Shown: positions 36,472-48,987 of the stretch, in pieces
Layout of the letters: each line of letters begins with the position of its first letter
Numbering within the stretch: the stretch's first letter is position 1
DNA from: Erythrocercus mccallii
Taxonomy: Eukaryota > Chordata > Aves > Passeriformes > Dicruridae
Direction: 5' to 3'
Assembly: GCA_013397435.1 (NCBI GenBank)
Contig: VZRG01000292.1
Location: 187,402 to 251,401 of the forward strand
Length of the DNA: 64,000 nt
Notes under the pieces: generated by a model
The model's database searches: none
Told to the model about the DNA's origin: nothing
The model's input: the letters and a program-made list of their open reading frames with translations, nothing else
Translations under genes and position numbers: made by a program

Positions 36472-37852
36472 TCCTTTGTCAAGCTTAGATTCCGTCTGGC
36501 AGTGAGAGAAACAGGAGAAGGTGTTTGTGATGTGCCGAGTGCTGTTTGTATGTCAAACAGGGATGCTCTGGCTGGGGTGGTTCGAGGGTTCTTGGGATCT
36601 CCATCAGCTCACAGGGTATCACAAGGGAACAAGTGCAAGTTTTCAGGTGTACAAAGTGGGATTTATCTTGTTGAACTGCAGCGAGTCATCTCATGCTAAG
36701 GCCAGCATGTAAATTGGTTCAGGTGAGTTCCTCTAGGCAGGCACCCAGGTATATTTCAGGGCGTGAGTCTTATTGACCATCTCTGTCATTGATGTTGGTA
36801 TGCTCTGTGTTCAGAGGGAGGGGAACTGCCTCCCACCAGCCTGTGGAAATGACCTGTTGAGTCTGTCTGCATCCTGCTGCTGCAGCTATATCAGATATGC
36901 CAATGAAATACATCACTCTGTTTTGTGAGATTTTTCTCCTCTGTTGATTCCAAGTCTATAGTTAATCAGACACAGGCACCAAAGTGGTACCTCTCAGCAG
37001 CTTAAAAAACAACATGGAAGTTGTTGCAGTTTACCGAGCCTGCTGCTGATCTATGTAGGCAAAGACAGAGAAAGACAGGATCACTGAGTTGTGTGGCACT
37101 TTCCTCAAGAGCAAAACAAAAGTGGTAATTCAGGAAAGACTCTTCAGTGACTTTTGTCAGTGACTCTGACAAAACCAAGCTAAAAGCATGAGGAGCACTT
37201 AAATGTATTTCCAAAATTCAAAAGTCACCTAAAACTGTACTAACACGTAAGTCTTCATTTTGCTCTCATGGAAGCTGTGGAACATCAACAGATGGAAGAG
37301 AAGCACAGATTTTTTTTTTAGCTTATATTTTTTTTTGTTTGTTTAATAAACTTTCAGCAGATTTGCTTTTCTTAGTTAATCGTCTGTGTCACATTCTGAT
37401 CCTTCTGGTTTCTTATTACACATGTGACAATCATGGGAGCTTTGCACTGATTACAGTAAGTGTGTTCAATTAGATCAGGCTTTTCTTAGGTATGAATGTA
37501 AAAAAACTGAGATGGATCAGAAGCTAGTAGAAAAATTTCACCTAGTCTTTTAAATAAGAGTTTTAACTTAGCTATCTAATATAATGTCTGTCTATTGAAG
37601 CAACTAAAATTGCTTGTGGGGACTCCTTTTTCCCAGAATGTTCCCCCAAAAGCAAAGTAGAATCATGAACTGAACAGTCATGAGAATTGGCAATGTATCC
37701 ATTTTCTAACACTTATTATTGAAAGCTTTTCTATTTTCTTGTTCTGTTTCTGTGTCTTGAGGTTTTCTGAAAGTGTAAAGTCCAATGCAGCCTGAAGAGA
37801 TGTAATGCAGGGTTAATAAAAAATGGCTGTGGTTCTGTCTAATATCTGCTCA

Positions 37853-37880
37853 GTAATGCAATGTAATGTAATGCAATGCA
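37853..37880 (+). repeat. Short pentanucleotide array (GTAAT/GCAAT)
   Basis: Five units alternate between GTAAT and GCAAT, followed by a partial unit. A minor microsatellite. Confidence 0.8.
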
Positions 37881-40800
37881 GATTAATGCTTCTCCTCCAG
37901 CTGGCAAACTCCTATGGATTTCACTTATACACTCACATGTTCATACACCTACTCATGCTTTTTCCCTTTTTGTGGCCTTAAAAAAACACCCCAAAGCAAA
38001 TCCCCCAAGAGAGTCTGTTTCTGCTCACAGAGCTAGCAGATCCTGGCCTGCTCTGCTGAAACATGATTAATGAAGTATAAATGGGTAGTTTTCTTATTGA
38101 AGGGCTACTGACAGATTAAAGGTTGATTAAAGTTGACTGTTGTTTATATATGTAAGGAGGCAACTACTTGATTCCTGGTGAGCAGCAGTCACTATGAAAG
38201 CTTGTTTGCTTTTGATGGAGATGAAGGATATAAGGATCCTGGAAGAGTACAAATTTTTCTCTAGGATGGAGCAGCCAAATATTTCATGTGCAGTAGGTTC
38301 CAGTTTTTATATATTAAAAGGTATATAAATGCATGGAGAGTAAGGAGAGGTGGAGAACTCTTGTGGAAGCACTTGATAAATCCTGCATCAGGTAATAAAC
38401 TTACTGATATCAAAGGGCTCATCTGCTCCTTAGAGATAAGCTCTTATGTAATTTGATACTTATAAAAGACTCATGAGTTTGCAAAATTTAGTTGGGAAAC
38501 CTTCTGAGCAAAGGCCGTGACAAGCCATTTGTGAAAACAGCATGATATATTTCACAGCTGTCAAAGCACTAGAGCAGTCTTCCTTGCAGTACCTTAGAAC
38601 ACTCAAATTTCTTGCTGAAGCACAAGAAACTAGGGAAAAGAACTACTGCTAGTTCAGATATATGCAAAATATCTTTAAGTTGAGAATGTTTGGCCACCAG
38701 GAAGCCTGTGAGCTGTCTCTCATGCTGCTTCATCAATGCTAACAATACACAATGCTCCACCCTAAAATCTACCCCTGTGTGCTATGACAGCAGAGGTTTC
38801 AGCAGTTGCCTCAGGTTTTCATGGTGTGCATCCTGCCTGGCAGCTGCCGGGGACGTGTTCCAGCTTCATTCGAAAAGTCTTATTTGTAGCTCCCCTCTCC
38901 TTGCCTTGGAAGTTGTGTCTAAGCTGGTCCTTGTCTCAGCTGGGTTAAACCTGTGCCCGTACCTGATCTTGCACCTTGTTGACCCACACTCACAGGCTAA
39001 TGCCTTGACTAGAGCAAGGCTGGTGCATATCCAGCTGTGCCCTTTATCTGTGGCTTGCCTTTGTCTTCTTCCATTGCAGACCAGCCATCAGATAACAGCT
39101 TCCCTCTGATGATGAGCTTGTACAAGGAGAATCAGTTACAAATTATTGCCCTTACTCTTAGAAATCACTCTCTGAAAAGAGGATAAGCCTCTCTTGGTGT
39201 ATTTTGCTGTCATATTTAATTTTCTTTTCTAGGAACTGCCTAATTTTGTTCTGATCTTATTTCTCATGATAAACATATGCTGGCTGATAATAATCAACAA
39301 CCATAATTTTAGCAACAAAAAGTTTGAAAAGTTTTGAAAGTCTATTTGCAAACATGTCAAGTGGATTTTTTTTAATGCATGCTTTGATATTTTCCTTTCA
39401 TTTTTTCTGATGGTGTCTCCATAATTTCAGCTTCCCTGCAGTAAACATTACAGTACTTACAGCATACAGAGACATGAAAAGTGTTGAAAAATAACCTGTT
39501 CAGGGTTTGTTTTATTTGTTCAACATCACCAAATAAGTTCAGGTAAGTTGGAAGCAACTTTTTTACCTCAGAGAGGTAAACAGCCAGGCTACTGTGTCCA
39601 TGCTGAGGACTTTTGGAATTAGGCCAGTGGCAAAACTGCGAGCTGTAGTTCTTGCTTATTGTCAGAGTCCAGCACCACAACCTCATGCAACAGCCTGCCC
39701 TGACATGGCAGGGTGCAGGAGAGCAGCTGGCCCTGCTCTGTGGGGAAAGGACCAGCACTGCTGGGAACCACCCTGTGGGGTATCATTCCTCACTAATGAG
39801 CTTAAGTGGAACCAGGTGGAGCACAGAGACAACATGAGGAGAGATTTTGTAGAAAGCCCTGGTGTCAGAGTGACTATGTAAATAAGTGGAGGTTTTCTTA
39901 TTCAGATGTAAACCAACTGGTCAGCTGAAGAAGGATGCTGACAACCCAGAGGGAAACACTTTGCTTTGCACTTTGTTTTGAATCTATAGCAATGTCTGGC
40001 TGTATTTTTTGTGGGGGTATGGAAGGCTGTTTTTCTTATGTTAACCAATACATGTGTTTCTCATTTTCTCTGTCAAAAATTTACACAGTCTTAAAGACTT
40101 AATCTGCTTCCTTCAGGTTCCATTAAAACCTAGGTGAGAGCTTGGCTTTTGCAAGAGGCTGCTTTAACTGAGGCATGAACCTCCACCCTCCCTAAAGGCT
40201 GTTCCATACGTTGTAGATAGATCTGTTGGCTGCATTTATTCTCACCACCTCTAGGCACTGAATTCAACAGTTAGAGCAGGAGCTTAGTGTCTTTCTTAGA
40301 TATTTCTATACTTGACCTAGAAAAATGTACATCTTCATCCCATTTGGAAAAAAAAATTCGTGTTTTGTAGCCTTTCTCCTTCCATCCCCATTAAGCAACT
40401 TTGTGGTGACTGTGTACTATACCTGTCTCTTGTAAGAGAGACAAATCTAGGCACAAACAAGTGAGTTCCAGGATGGTATTTGGTGTTGACTTGTTGAAGA
40501 CAGGAAGGATCTTTATATAGATGAATTTGCCCCCATGTTTGGGGATTTTCTTATTTAACCAAATTCTCTTACATTATTTGGTATGCTTATTGGGATTCCA
40601 GATGGCTTTTTTTAACATACACAATACATGAAACCACTGAAAGGCAATGTCTTTGGAATCCTTTGGATTTCCTATAAATATTTAGCTTCTATTCCAGCTT
40701 TCTAGTTATCTTATTGTTTCTGTCCTATAATAAGGTCCTTTAATATAGCTCCCAGAGCTGTAGTATAGAATCTTGCACCTTATAAAAAGTAAATTTGCAA

Positions 40801-41340
40801 TGGATGTAAGGAAATTATATCAGAATTATCCCTGCAAACAGCTTGCCAATGAGTTAGTGTCAAGGCTGGCATTGTGCCAGCACTGGGTGACCACTGCTCT
40901 TAGATATTTTTCTAAAGTTCATTTTTTTCTAAACTTTAATTTTTTACATATGTTCATTCCTCAGCCCCCAAAGAAATATTTTTGCCATGATCTTAAAAAA
41001 AGAAAAATCAGTGTCAGCCACTGGGTCCTTGGAAGAAATTTTTAACAACTAGGAATGTAGCACACACACAATAGAACTAAATACCCTGACTATGAGAAAC
41101 AGATTTCTTTAAAGATAAAGACTTGATCAGCAGTAAACAAGACAAAATACAGCTTTTGCCTTGGGGGGACACACGAAAAAGGAATGAAAACCCAGTGTGG
41201 TGAATTCTTTCTAGGGCTATGTCCTACAGATGAGGGCAGAAGTTCCATTACTGCTAAGTTTGGCTACTAACAAGGTAAAACCAAGGGAGTATTCAATGTG
41301 CATTGCAGTCAGCTTTTTCAGTAAAACTCCTCTCTGAGGG

Positions 41341-41365
41341 CGGGGGGGGGTGTGTGTGTGTGTGT
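41341..41365 (+). repeat. G9 run plus (TG)n microsatellite
   Basis: Nine G residues at 41342-41350 lead into seven TG repeats. Simple repeat, likely length-polymorphic. Confidence 0.9.
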
Positions 41366-41574
41366 CTGTTGCTAGTGTTTGCATAGGTTTCACTCTGTGC
41401 AATTTGGTATAAATCTCTATTGCAAATACGTCTGCATAGGAAGGGAGCTGTTCTTGCCACCAGAGACTTTTTTTAGCAATCAAAATCCAAGCAGACTTCT
41501 AGCCTGCAAAACCAAACAAAATCAAATATCCCCAACACCAAAACTCTAAGACATGGAGCCCTTCCTCCCAATGC

Positions 41575-42015
41575 CATAGAATTGTAGAATGGTTTGGGTT
41601 GGAAGGGACATAAGAGATCGTCTAGTTTCAACCCCCTTGCAATGAGATGGGACACACTCCACTGGCCTTGGTTACTCAGAGCCCCATCCAACCTGGCCTT
41701 GAACACTTCCAGGGATGGGGCATCCACAACTTCTCTGGGCAACTGCCTCGGTTTCCGCACCCTGTTCCAGTGTTCAGCATCCTCACGGTAAAGAATTTCT
41801 TCTGCACACCTAATCTGAATTTCCCCTATTTCAGTTTGAACTCATTGCTCCTTGTCTTATCATGACAGCTGCTGATAAAGTGTTCCTTTCTGGTTCTCTT
41901 GTAGGCTCCCTTAAGGTATTGGAGGGTTGCTATGAGGTCTTAAAACCTTCTCTTCTCCAGGCTGAATATCCCTTACTTTCTCAGCATGTCTTCACATGAG
42001 AAGTGCCCCAGTCCT
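41575..42015 (-). mobile_element. CR1 LINE 3' fragment, minus orientation
   Basis: Read on the plus strand, it begins with the reverse complement of the CR1 3' terminus (GGTTTGGGTTGGAAGGGACA at 41592-41611). It continues through hallmark CR1 blocks: CCAACCTGGCCTTGAACACT at 41690-41709, GGGGCATCCACAACTTCTCT at 41718-41737, and CTTCTCTTCCAGGCTGAA-like sequence near 41951. The copy is 5'-truncated, losing similarity near 42015, and its coding part is broken. Typical dead avian CR1. Confidence 0.93.
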
Positions 42016-42239
42016 ACAGGATTTTCAAGTTGCTGGGAGTGCAGGCTGAGTCACACCTCATTCAATCAGGTGCTGCAAATCCTCAAAGATGGCAATTTCA
42101 TAGTTGCTCTGAGCACGTGTTGTAGCGTTCTCGTGTTCCTTTTGATTCTTTTCTGCTACGGATGAACAGGTCAAATATCCCATTTTCTTCTTCACAGATT
42201 ATGTTCCAGACCTCATTCAATCATCAATCTCCTGGGGAC

Positions 42240-42615
42240 TCTTTCCCAGAAGCTGGAAGTTTTCTTTATGAGCAGCACACAGTGCAATACCCCAACTGAA
42301 ATTTGGCCAGAGCTGTGTAGGATGAAGAGATGATCCTGCCAGTGCTGCAGACTAATTTTCTATTTTTTCATCTCAGTGTGATGTTTCTCTTTTTTTGCAG
42401 TAGCATGATGTTGTTGACTCATTTTCAGCTTGTGATCTAGAGTAAGTGCCAGCTCCTTTTTTTTTCAGAACTGATTAGTCATCTGCCATCCAGCACCTGT
42501 GCAGCTGACAGTCTAACTACAGTAAATTCTGCACACCTCCTTTGAATATTATATTTCTGTTGGACTGTGCCTCTGATTTATCATCATCATTTTGAGTTCT
42601 ATATCAGCCCTTCAA
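42240..42615 (-). mobile_element. Probable older, more decayed CR1-like LINE fragment
   Basis: The stretch containing GTTGACTCATTTTCAGCTTG (42411-42430), then TGTGATCTAGAG, CCAGCTCCTT, CATCTGCCATCCAGCACC and TTTGAGTTCTATATCAGC follows the order of motifs in the antisense of CR1-type reverse-transcriptase C-terminal sequence. It is much more diverged than the neighbour at 41575-42015 and probably a separate, older insertion. Limits are approximate. Confidence 0.45.
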
Positions 42616-42920
42616 TATGTTTCCATATCTGCAAATGTGATAATCCCAGAGCAATCATGACAGTACTGTGTTGCAATGGACTCCAGGTATACTTAGTGGG
42701 ATTATATATGGCTCCATCCTGATAAAAGCGGCACATAACTCCCCTGGTGTGGATTGCCAGGACATACTGCATCCTTGCATAGCAGTTTCTTGTAGTTCAC
42801 ATGTATGTAGGTTAAGTGTGATAATGCCATGTCCCACAAACTGAAAATGTACCAACTTCATAGAGGCTGTTATAGTCCACATAAAGTCATTGGTGCTTGA
42901 CTGAGGAAACAAACCCACCT
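42616..42920. other. Unannotated intergenic sequence
   Basis: Nothing recognised. A minus-strand frame spanning 42655-43062 is kept open mainly by the adjacent 7-bp repeat. Confidence 0.5.
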
Positions 42921-42997
42921 GTATAATGTATAATGTATAATGTATAATGTATAATGTATAATGTATAATGTATAATGTATAATGTATAATGTATAAT
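42921..42997 (+). repeat. (GTATAAT)11 minisatellite
   Basis: Eleven perfect tandem copies of the 7-bp unit GTATAAT without interruption. Because 7 is coprime to 3, read-through frames repeat every 21 nt and yield a 7-residue periodic peptide (YIIHYTL on the minus strand), which is an artefact. The lack of mutations suggests recent expansion. Confidence 0.97.
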
Positions 42998-44944
42998 GTT
43001 ATACCCATGGCAAATAATTTTTGACTGTAGAAAACTTCAGGAATTGAGGTACGAAGACACAATGAAGAAATGTTAAAAAAAATAATGAAAATAAGATCGT
43101 TTAAAAATTATCACTCATTCTTAAAACATGCTGAATCAACTTTCATCACTTAATCTTCACTGATCTGATGCAAAAAATAAGATTGAAGTCTGGTAGAACC
43201 AAGCAGAGTGGGTGATGTAGGTAAGGAAATTTTGCCTTTTCAATAGGAATTCTTCCACTTTTTTTTCTTTTATATCATTACAATGTTCAGTTAGAGAAAA
43301 AATACCATGAAAAAGATAAAAAACAGATGGGACTCCAAAACATATTATGGGTAGATCCATGATAGAATGTATGGAGAGGTTACAAGACCTGGATGGAAAG
43401 CAGGAATTGGTTTTAAACGAACAGATATTATATTTTTCTGGAGAAAGGACAGCTACAACATAATGCACTAAGGTACCACTGGATTATATCTGTTTTACAG
43501 AGAGAAAAATGTGGTTCCATGATTTGTCCTACTGAAGTTGGTAGGAGGTGATAGGGGTGCAAAAATTCCCAAGTCTTCCATGGTAAAACTCCTGTTTCCT
43601 TCACAATGTCCTGCATGTGCTGAGTCTATGTCTTTTCTCACTCTGCAATTCCCATGTAACACTTTGTGGTCTGCCCTTAGCACTTCAAAAGGCCAGCTGC
43701 TCCCTCAGATTATCAACTAGCTTTTTATCTATAAATAGAGTGTAGTTCCTGTCCTGGGGAGATTCTGAGCTGGAATATATGCAAATATATTTGACAGGTT
43801 TTCTGAAACTCACTCTTGGGGGTTAACATAAATTTTCAGATAGCATAAAAGTCATCAGAACATCCGAATATTATTAAAGCATCTTATGACACTGGAGATT
43901 GTTCTAGTTTATCTACGCTTTCACTCATTTATGTGCTAGTACACATCAAATCCTTATTTTCAAAAAGAAAGAATATGGACAGTCTCCTTTGCTGTGCAAA
44001 ACTTAGGACCTTTAGAGGACTTATATGCCTATTTTATCCATTTGTGCATTGTATCTGTTCTCCATACCCTTATGCATTCCCTTCTTGAAACTCAATGAGA
44101 ATGACATGCAGTCATAGTTTTGTTTCAAGCTCCCCATCTTCCAGGCTTGAGTTTCATGTGGTAGTGTGAGAAGAGACACAGCAGATGGCAGTGCATGACA
44201 TCAATTATCTCTGCTGCATGCTCCTGTTCCCAGCCTGAATTGTCCAGAGCTGGTGAGATTACACTGGAGGGCACCCCCTGCTCCCTGGCTCCATGTGAAG
44301 GAGGGGAGGACACTTCTGTGAACCAGTGCACTCTGAGGCATCACTTTTACTCAGTGGATCAAGACTGCTGAATCAGCAAAAAATGTGCCCCCAGATTTAA
44401 GCAGCTTTTATCACTGGCAGGAGACTTCGAAGGCCACCTACATACAGACAGATTGCAGCTTTCAGCAGAAACCAGTCCCAGGGTATTTCTGTTTTCACCT
44501 GTGTTTTTATCTTCCACAACATGTTTCATGTTCTTAATTGCTTTTCTGCTTCAAAACCTAGGCAAATTAATTTTTTTTTTCAATTTATCTTCATAGTTTT
44601 GGTTTTGAGTGAATGTTAGAGGGCTTGTTCTTGGTGCTTTGTGACGTTTGAACTAATATCTGGCACAGAAGTAATGATGGCATTAAACAAAATTTTCCTT
44701 ACAAAGTTGTGATGTGTTTCATCAGTTTGATCTGGTTCAAGGGACCATCTGAAACAGGAGAAAAAGGAAGATGGAGGCAAAAAAAAGGAAATAGGATTTT
44801 CTTGAATGTCAGCACAGGACAGCTTTGGTAGCAATGACTAGGAAAACAAGGAAGAAAGTCTGCAAATTAGAGAGTTTTAAGTGGAAAACATTGTTTTTAA
44901 CCAAAACGTTTAATTATAGAGCATTTAAGGAGAGCCCAGTGGAG
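42998..44944. other. Unannotated intergenic sequence
   Basis: No recognised gene or repeat. A GC-richer patch near 44110-44340 has short frames only. Confidence 0.5.
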
Positions 44945-45385
44945 TGTCGCTAAGACAATAAAGGAGCTGGATCACCTCTCCTGTAAGAAGAGACTGAGGA
45001 GCTGGGACTGTTCAGCCTGGAGAGGATTTAGGGGAACATTGCCAATGTAATACCAAAGGAATGAATACCAATGTAATTCCAATAAATGCCTAAAGGAAGA
45101 GTACAAAGAGGATGGAGCCAGCCTGTAGTGCCCAGAGGCAATGGACCAGGCAATGGGCACAAACTGAAACACGGAAGATTCCCTCAGAACATCAGGAAAC
45201 AATTTTTCAGTGGGAGGCTGACTGAGCACTGGTACAAGTTGAGAAGTCTCCACCCCTGGAGATCTTCAAAAGCTGTCTGGACATAGTCCTTGGCAACCAG
45301 CTCTGAGTGGCCCTGCTTGAGCAGGGTGGTTGGGTCAGATCACTTCCAGAGGTCCCTTCTAACTAAACCATTTTTTTGATGCTGT
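44945..45385 (+). mobile_element. CR1 LINE 3' fragment, plus orientation (different subfamily type)
   Basis: Hallmark blocks occur in order: GGAGCTGGATCACCTCTCCT (44964-44983), GGACTGTTCAGCCTGGAGAG (45006-45025), GGCAATGGGCACAAACTGAA (45151-45170), CCCCTGGAGATCTTCAAAAG (45253-45272), CCAGAGGTCCCTTCTAACTA (45345-45364). The 3' end has the CAGAGGTCCCTTC form rather than the TTTAAGGTCCCTTCC form seen at 55.2 and 61.7 kb, so it belongs to another CR1 lineage. 5'-truncated and non-coding. About 45050-45090 contains a local duplication of an AATGTAAT(A/T)CCAA unit. Confidence 0.93.
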
Positions 45386-46172
45386 AAACCCAAAGAGATG
45401 CCAACTCCTGAACTGTGCTGCTGTACAGTTATGGTATTTTCCAATGTCTCACTGAAAACTGCTTGGAGCATTATTAGATAAAAACAATACCTACAATTGG
45501 AAAACTAGAGTTAGGCAATGCCCAAACATGGTCTCGACATTCAAATTCCATTCAAATTTCCTGAATCTGCTATGTTACGACCCTAGTACTACTTTCCAAA
45601 GTCCTCAGCAAATATGCCATGCATAATACTTTTCAGAATGACATATTTGAAATGGATCATGAAGTGACAGAAATGCTGGGATAGTACAAGAGGTTGTCTC
45701 TTCTGTTTATTACCAATTTTGCACCTGGGCAAGTTGCAGGTAACATCATCCTTGCATCATCTGGAATTCAAATGAAGGAATGATCTTGTTATCTTTGTTT
45801 TGATTGAATAATCTCTCCCTTCAAATAAAAGACATTTTGTTAATATGGCAGTTCTAATTACCAAAGAAGAAAATTTCTAAAATATGGAAAAAATTTAATT
45901 ATGAAAACTGTGAAAAAAATAATCTTTCCTTTCAATAAACTGAGATACTGATAGAATCTATTTAAGAAAATAAAAAAATCTGAAAGTGTCTTATTAATCT
46001 TCTTGAAAGGATCATTTTTTTCAAGCAAAGACATGATCAATACTAAAAATTTGTGTGTGGAACCATCCAGAATTTTTTTTTTTGTTCTCTTATTCAGTAT
46101 GGACTGTTTGCCCTCTATCCTGAATAATTTTGGACAAAAAAAATGTAAAAAACATTTTTGTTCTTTCTATTA

Positions 46173-46233
46173 CAAGACAAGAAGATTGCTTTAGGATCTT
46201 TCAATTAAAGACAAGGAGATTCATGTAGGATCT
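46173..46233 (+). repeat. Imperfect duplication of about 27 bp, 34-bp period
   Basis: Segments 46173-46199 and 46207-46233 share AGACAAG(A/G)AGATT and TAGGATCT blocks in the same order, with a few mismatches between them. An old local duplication. Confidence 0.75.
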
Positions 46234-46476
46234 GCTTCTTAAAGCCTCTTTCAGGAATGACTAAATAGGAGAAAAGTCTCTTTTCGAATAGGTTTGTGCA
46301 GGGACCAATGATTGGGAATTAGGTGAGGAATTGCTCCAGAAAGAGATGCATGCATCAAAGGCTTATCCTGTGCTTCTCCAGGTGTTGTTGAGACACAAAT
46401 GTCCATGTCATGGCCATCCACTTAGAGGCTCTGACTTTAATCTCTGAAAGGCCAAAAGATTAATGAGCAAAAGGAA

Positions 46477-46527
46477 TATTTATTTATTTATTTATTTGTT
46501 TATTTATTTAATTAATTAATTAATTAT
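46477..46527 (+). repeat. (ATTT)n to (ATTA)n compound microsatellite
   Basis: ATTT units from 46477, with one G interruption at 46498, pass into ATTA units near 46509. Compound tetranucleotide repeat. Confidence 0.95.
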
Positions 46528-48601
46528 CTTAGATGCCTTTCCTCCAGAAGAGGCTTGGATGCTTGGAAATGTCAAAAGCGCTGTGGGGACACTTGCACAT
46601 CTGTGAACTGGTGAAGCACCTCATCAGTCAGAGTAGCTGATTTGAGAAACAAGGATACAGCAGCTAATGTCTGGTCCAAAATCTCTTTATAGAGATTTTT
46701 TAGGATTTTATAATGTATAGCATTAGCACTTCAGAGACCTTCATTTTTTTTAGAAACTAAGGGCAAATTTTGACAGTAATCTTTCTACAGCTTGTCTCAG
46801 AAGAAAAGCAGCTATTAAAGAAAACATCTAACTTTCAGTAGTCTTCATATCACCAATAGTCACCTTTGTGAATTTTCTAGAACAGATGATCACTAGTTCT
46901 CATGCTGAAGAAAAAAACAGTATCAGTGAGAGATTTCTGCAGAGTCACAAGATTATCCCACTTAGAATTTCAACAAGGGTGGATTTTGTCTGAAACATTT
47001 TAATAACCCTGACACTACATCTGCAAGCTTTGAAATGAGGTGTATTTCCTTTGCCAGTAAGATAGGCTGCCTTCTTAGGTTCCTTTGGAAACAGGGTAAC
47101 CAGAAGAAAAGACCTGGACTGACAGTGCTACAAAATGGGATATCTTATAATGAGAGAAACTTCTGAGAGCCTGAAAGCTTGTAATACAGCTAACGAACAG
47201 TAGAAAATGCAATTTTTTTTTCCCACTTAGCTGGGCTAAGTTTTCCTCCTTGCCCTGTTTCTCTTCTGATTTGTTTTGAGTGTGTTTCTCTGTGACCTCC
47301 AGGCCAGATAAATTCTTTCAGAATCTCGTTTTTCCATTGCAGCCCTCACAGAAAGCTGTGAATTTTCCATGCAAACTGAGCCAAAGAGTATGTGAAATTT
47401 CCCTGGTTTTCCTGGAACATGCTGCTATTGGTTGCTATTTGTCTACTAATGGTAGAAACTAATGCTCCTAGACTCTGGACACAAAGAGTCATTCTAGAGA
47501 CAAGCAAATAAACAGAGAAAGTAAAGCTCCCACCTCTGTTGATCTACTGTTAAGCCAGAACTATAGGTCTGCTAGCCTGCCTATGTTACCTCTCCAAGAA
47601 AGTCTTGCCTGGTCTTACTGCATAGGAAATGAATACGTTTAAAAATTAAAGGGGGGATGGTGGCAATTTTGCACCAAAAGGGACCTGAATTGGCAGTTTT
47701 GAGTCGTCCATTGATTACCATTCCTTCTTACACTGACCTATTTTCAAGCACTGTGTCTTTTTTATTTCATGCTTTTACCCTGTTTTTGCCTTTGGCAGAG
47801 TTTTGAGGGTCCACTCAAAGGAGAAGAGGGATGTCAACTTTCACCTGTTTATGGATGAGATTAGACTTTTTTTTCTTTATTCTAAGTAATTTTAACTTAA
47901 ATCACTGTTATAGAAGTGTGTGTTTGGAGTTTTTCAGTCTTGACTATATCTTTCATGAGCAAGGGCATCCAAAACTGAACAGATGTTTCTCCCACAATCA
48001 AATTCGTTCATAACAGGCATTCAGAGAGTATTGCTGAAATATTCATGAGCCTTAAGAGATAACAATGCATGAATACTAATGAATAATAAGTTGTGTGGTG
48101 CTTTAAACAATGACACAATAAAGCAAGTCCAAACTAAACCATCACACAATTAAACATTTCCTTAACTGCATAGTCTTAGGTGAAGATTTCACATGTGATT
48201 TTCCTCTAATATTCACAATAAACAAAGAAAAAGGCACTGCAGAAAAGTGCATTTCAGTTTATAAAAATACTTTGCAAATGTATTTAATGTATTTTGAATC
48301 AAGAAGTCCATGAGAGAATGTTTACTAGCCTCATCACTACAGCTATTCCTAACTGGACATCTGTGGAATATATTTAAAGCTAATTAGAAATTTTTCAGTT
48401 TATTTTTTAATTGTAATTGAAGACAATAGAACAACTTATCCTGCATGCATACAATCACTACCAGCTAGGACTGGAAACTGTGGTTTTGACTGGGGAATTT
48501 CTAATATTAATTGTAATTTTTCAGTCTTGACATTTTTATCAAAACCAGAACTTTTTGATGATATTTCTTCCCCTACTAATTTGTTGTCAAACAAACAATG
48601 A

Positions 48602-48987
48602 CTATTTTGACCATCTCAGCTGGCAAGCTGTTGAACATGAAAACGGACAACAAATACTTTTACAATTTGGAAAGAGTAGGTTTGTGATGGGCTCAGGTTT
48701 TACTGTTGTTGAAACTGGCCATTGTGATGTAACTAAAATCCCTTCAGGTTTGTAGTCCATCCTCACTGAACACCTCCAGAAGTGGACTGCAGTAAACTGA
48801 GTGTGGAGATGAGGGATTTGACAGCCCAACTCACTGGCCACCAACACGTGCTCTTTGCTGTCTCTGTAGACTTGTGGCTTTGCCTTGATGACAGCACAGT
48901 CTGGCACCACTGCAACACAGAGTAATGCCACCACTGAGGATGTTGCTGTCTTCTACTTTCAAGTCTTTCTTGCCATTTCATTTTCAA
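48602..48987 (-). other. Coding-like stretch, unidentified
   Basis: Two overlapping minus-strand frames are open: 110 codons over 48934-48602 and 74 codons over 48987-48763. The first contains cysteines and charged residues in a protein-like mix. There is no signal peptide, no recognised domain and no identifiable splice pair. It could be a decayed retroposed gene fragment, part of an unrecognised repeat, or chance. Confidence 0.2.

Larger units (their letters stand above)
36472..41574. other. Unannotated intergenic sequence
   Basis: No recognised gene. Contains a short GTAAT/GCAAT pentamer array (37853-37880) and a G-run plus TG microsatellite (41341-41365). A 139-codon plus-strand frame at 38690-39109 in a GC-richer patch is cysteine- and leucine-rich but matches nothing I know. 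Confidence 0.5.
45386..48601. other. Unannotated intergenic sequence with small repeats
   Basis: AT-rich unique DNA. Contains a tandem duplication of about 27 bp at 46173-46233 and a TTTA/TTAA microsatellite at 46477-46527. No gene recognised. Confidence 0.5.

Noticed and set aside
41473..41865. Overlapping frames on both strands at 41.5-41.9 kb
   Set aside because: They fall mostly inside the CR1 3' fragment and reflect its sequence in sense and antisense.
42655..43062. 135-codon minus-strand frame with a 7-residue repeated motif
   Set aside because: The periodic part is the translated (GTATAAT)11 minisatellite, and the flanks have no domain.
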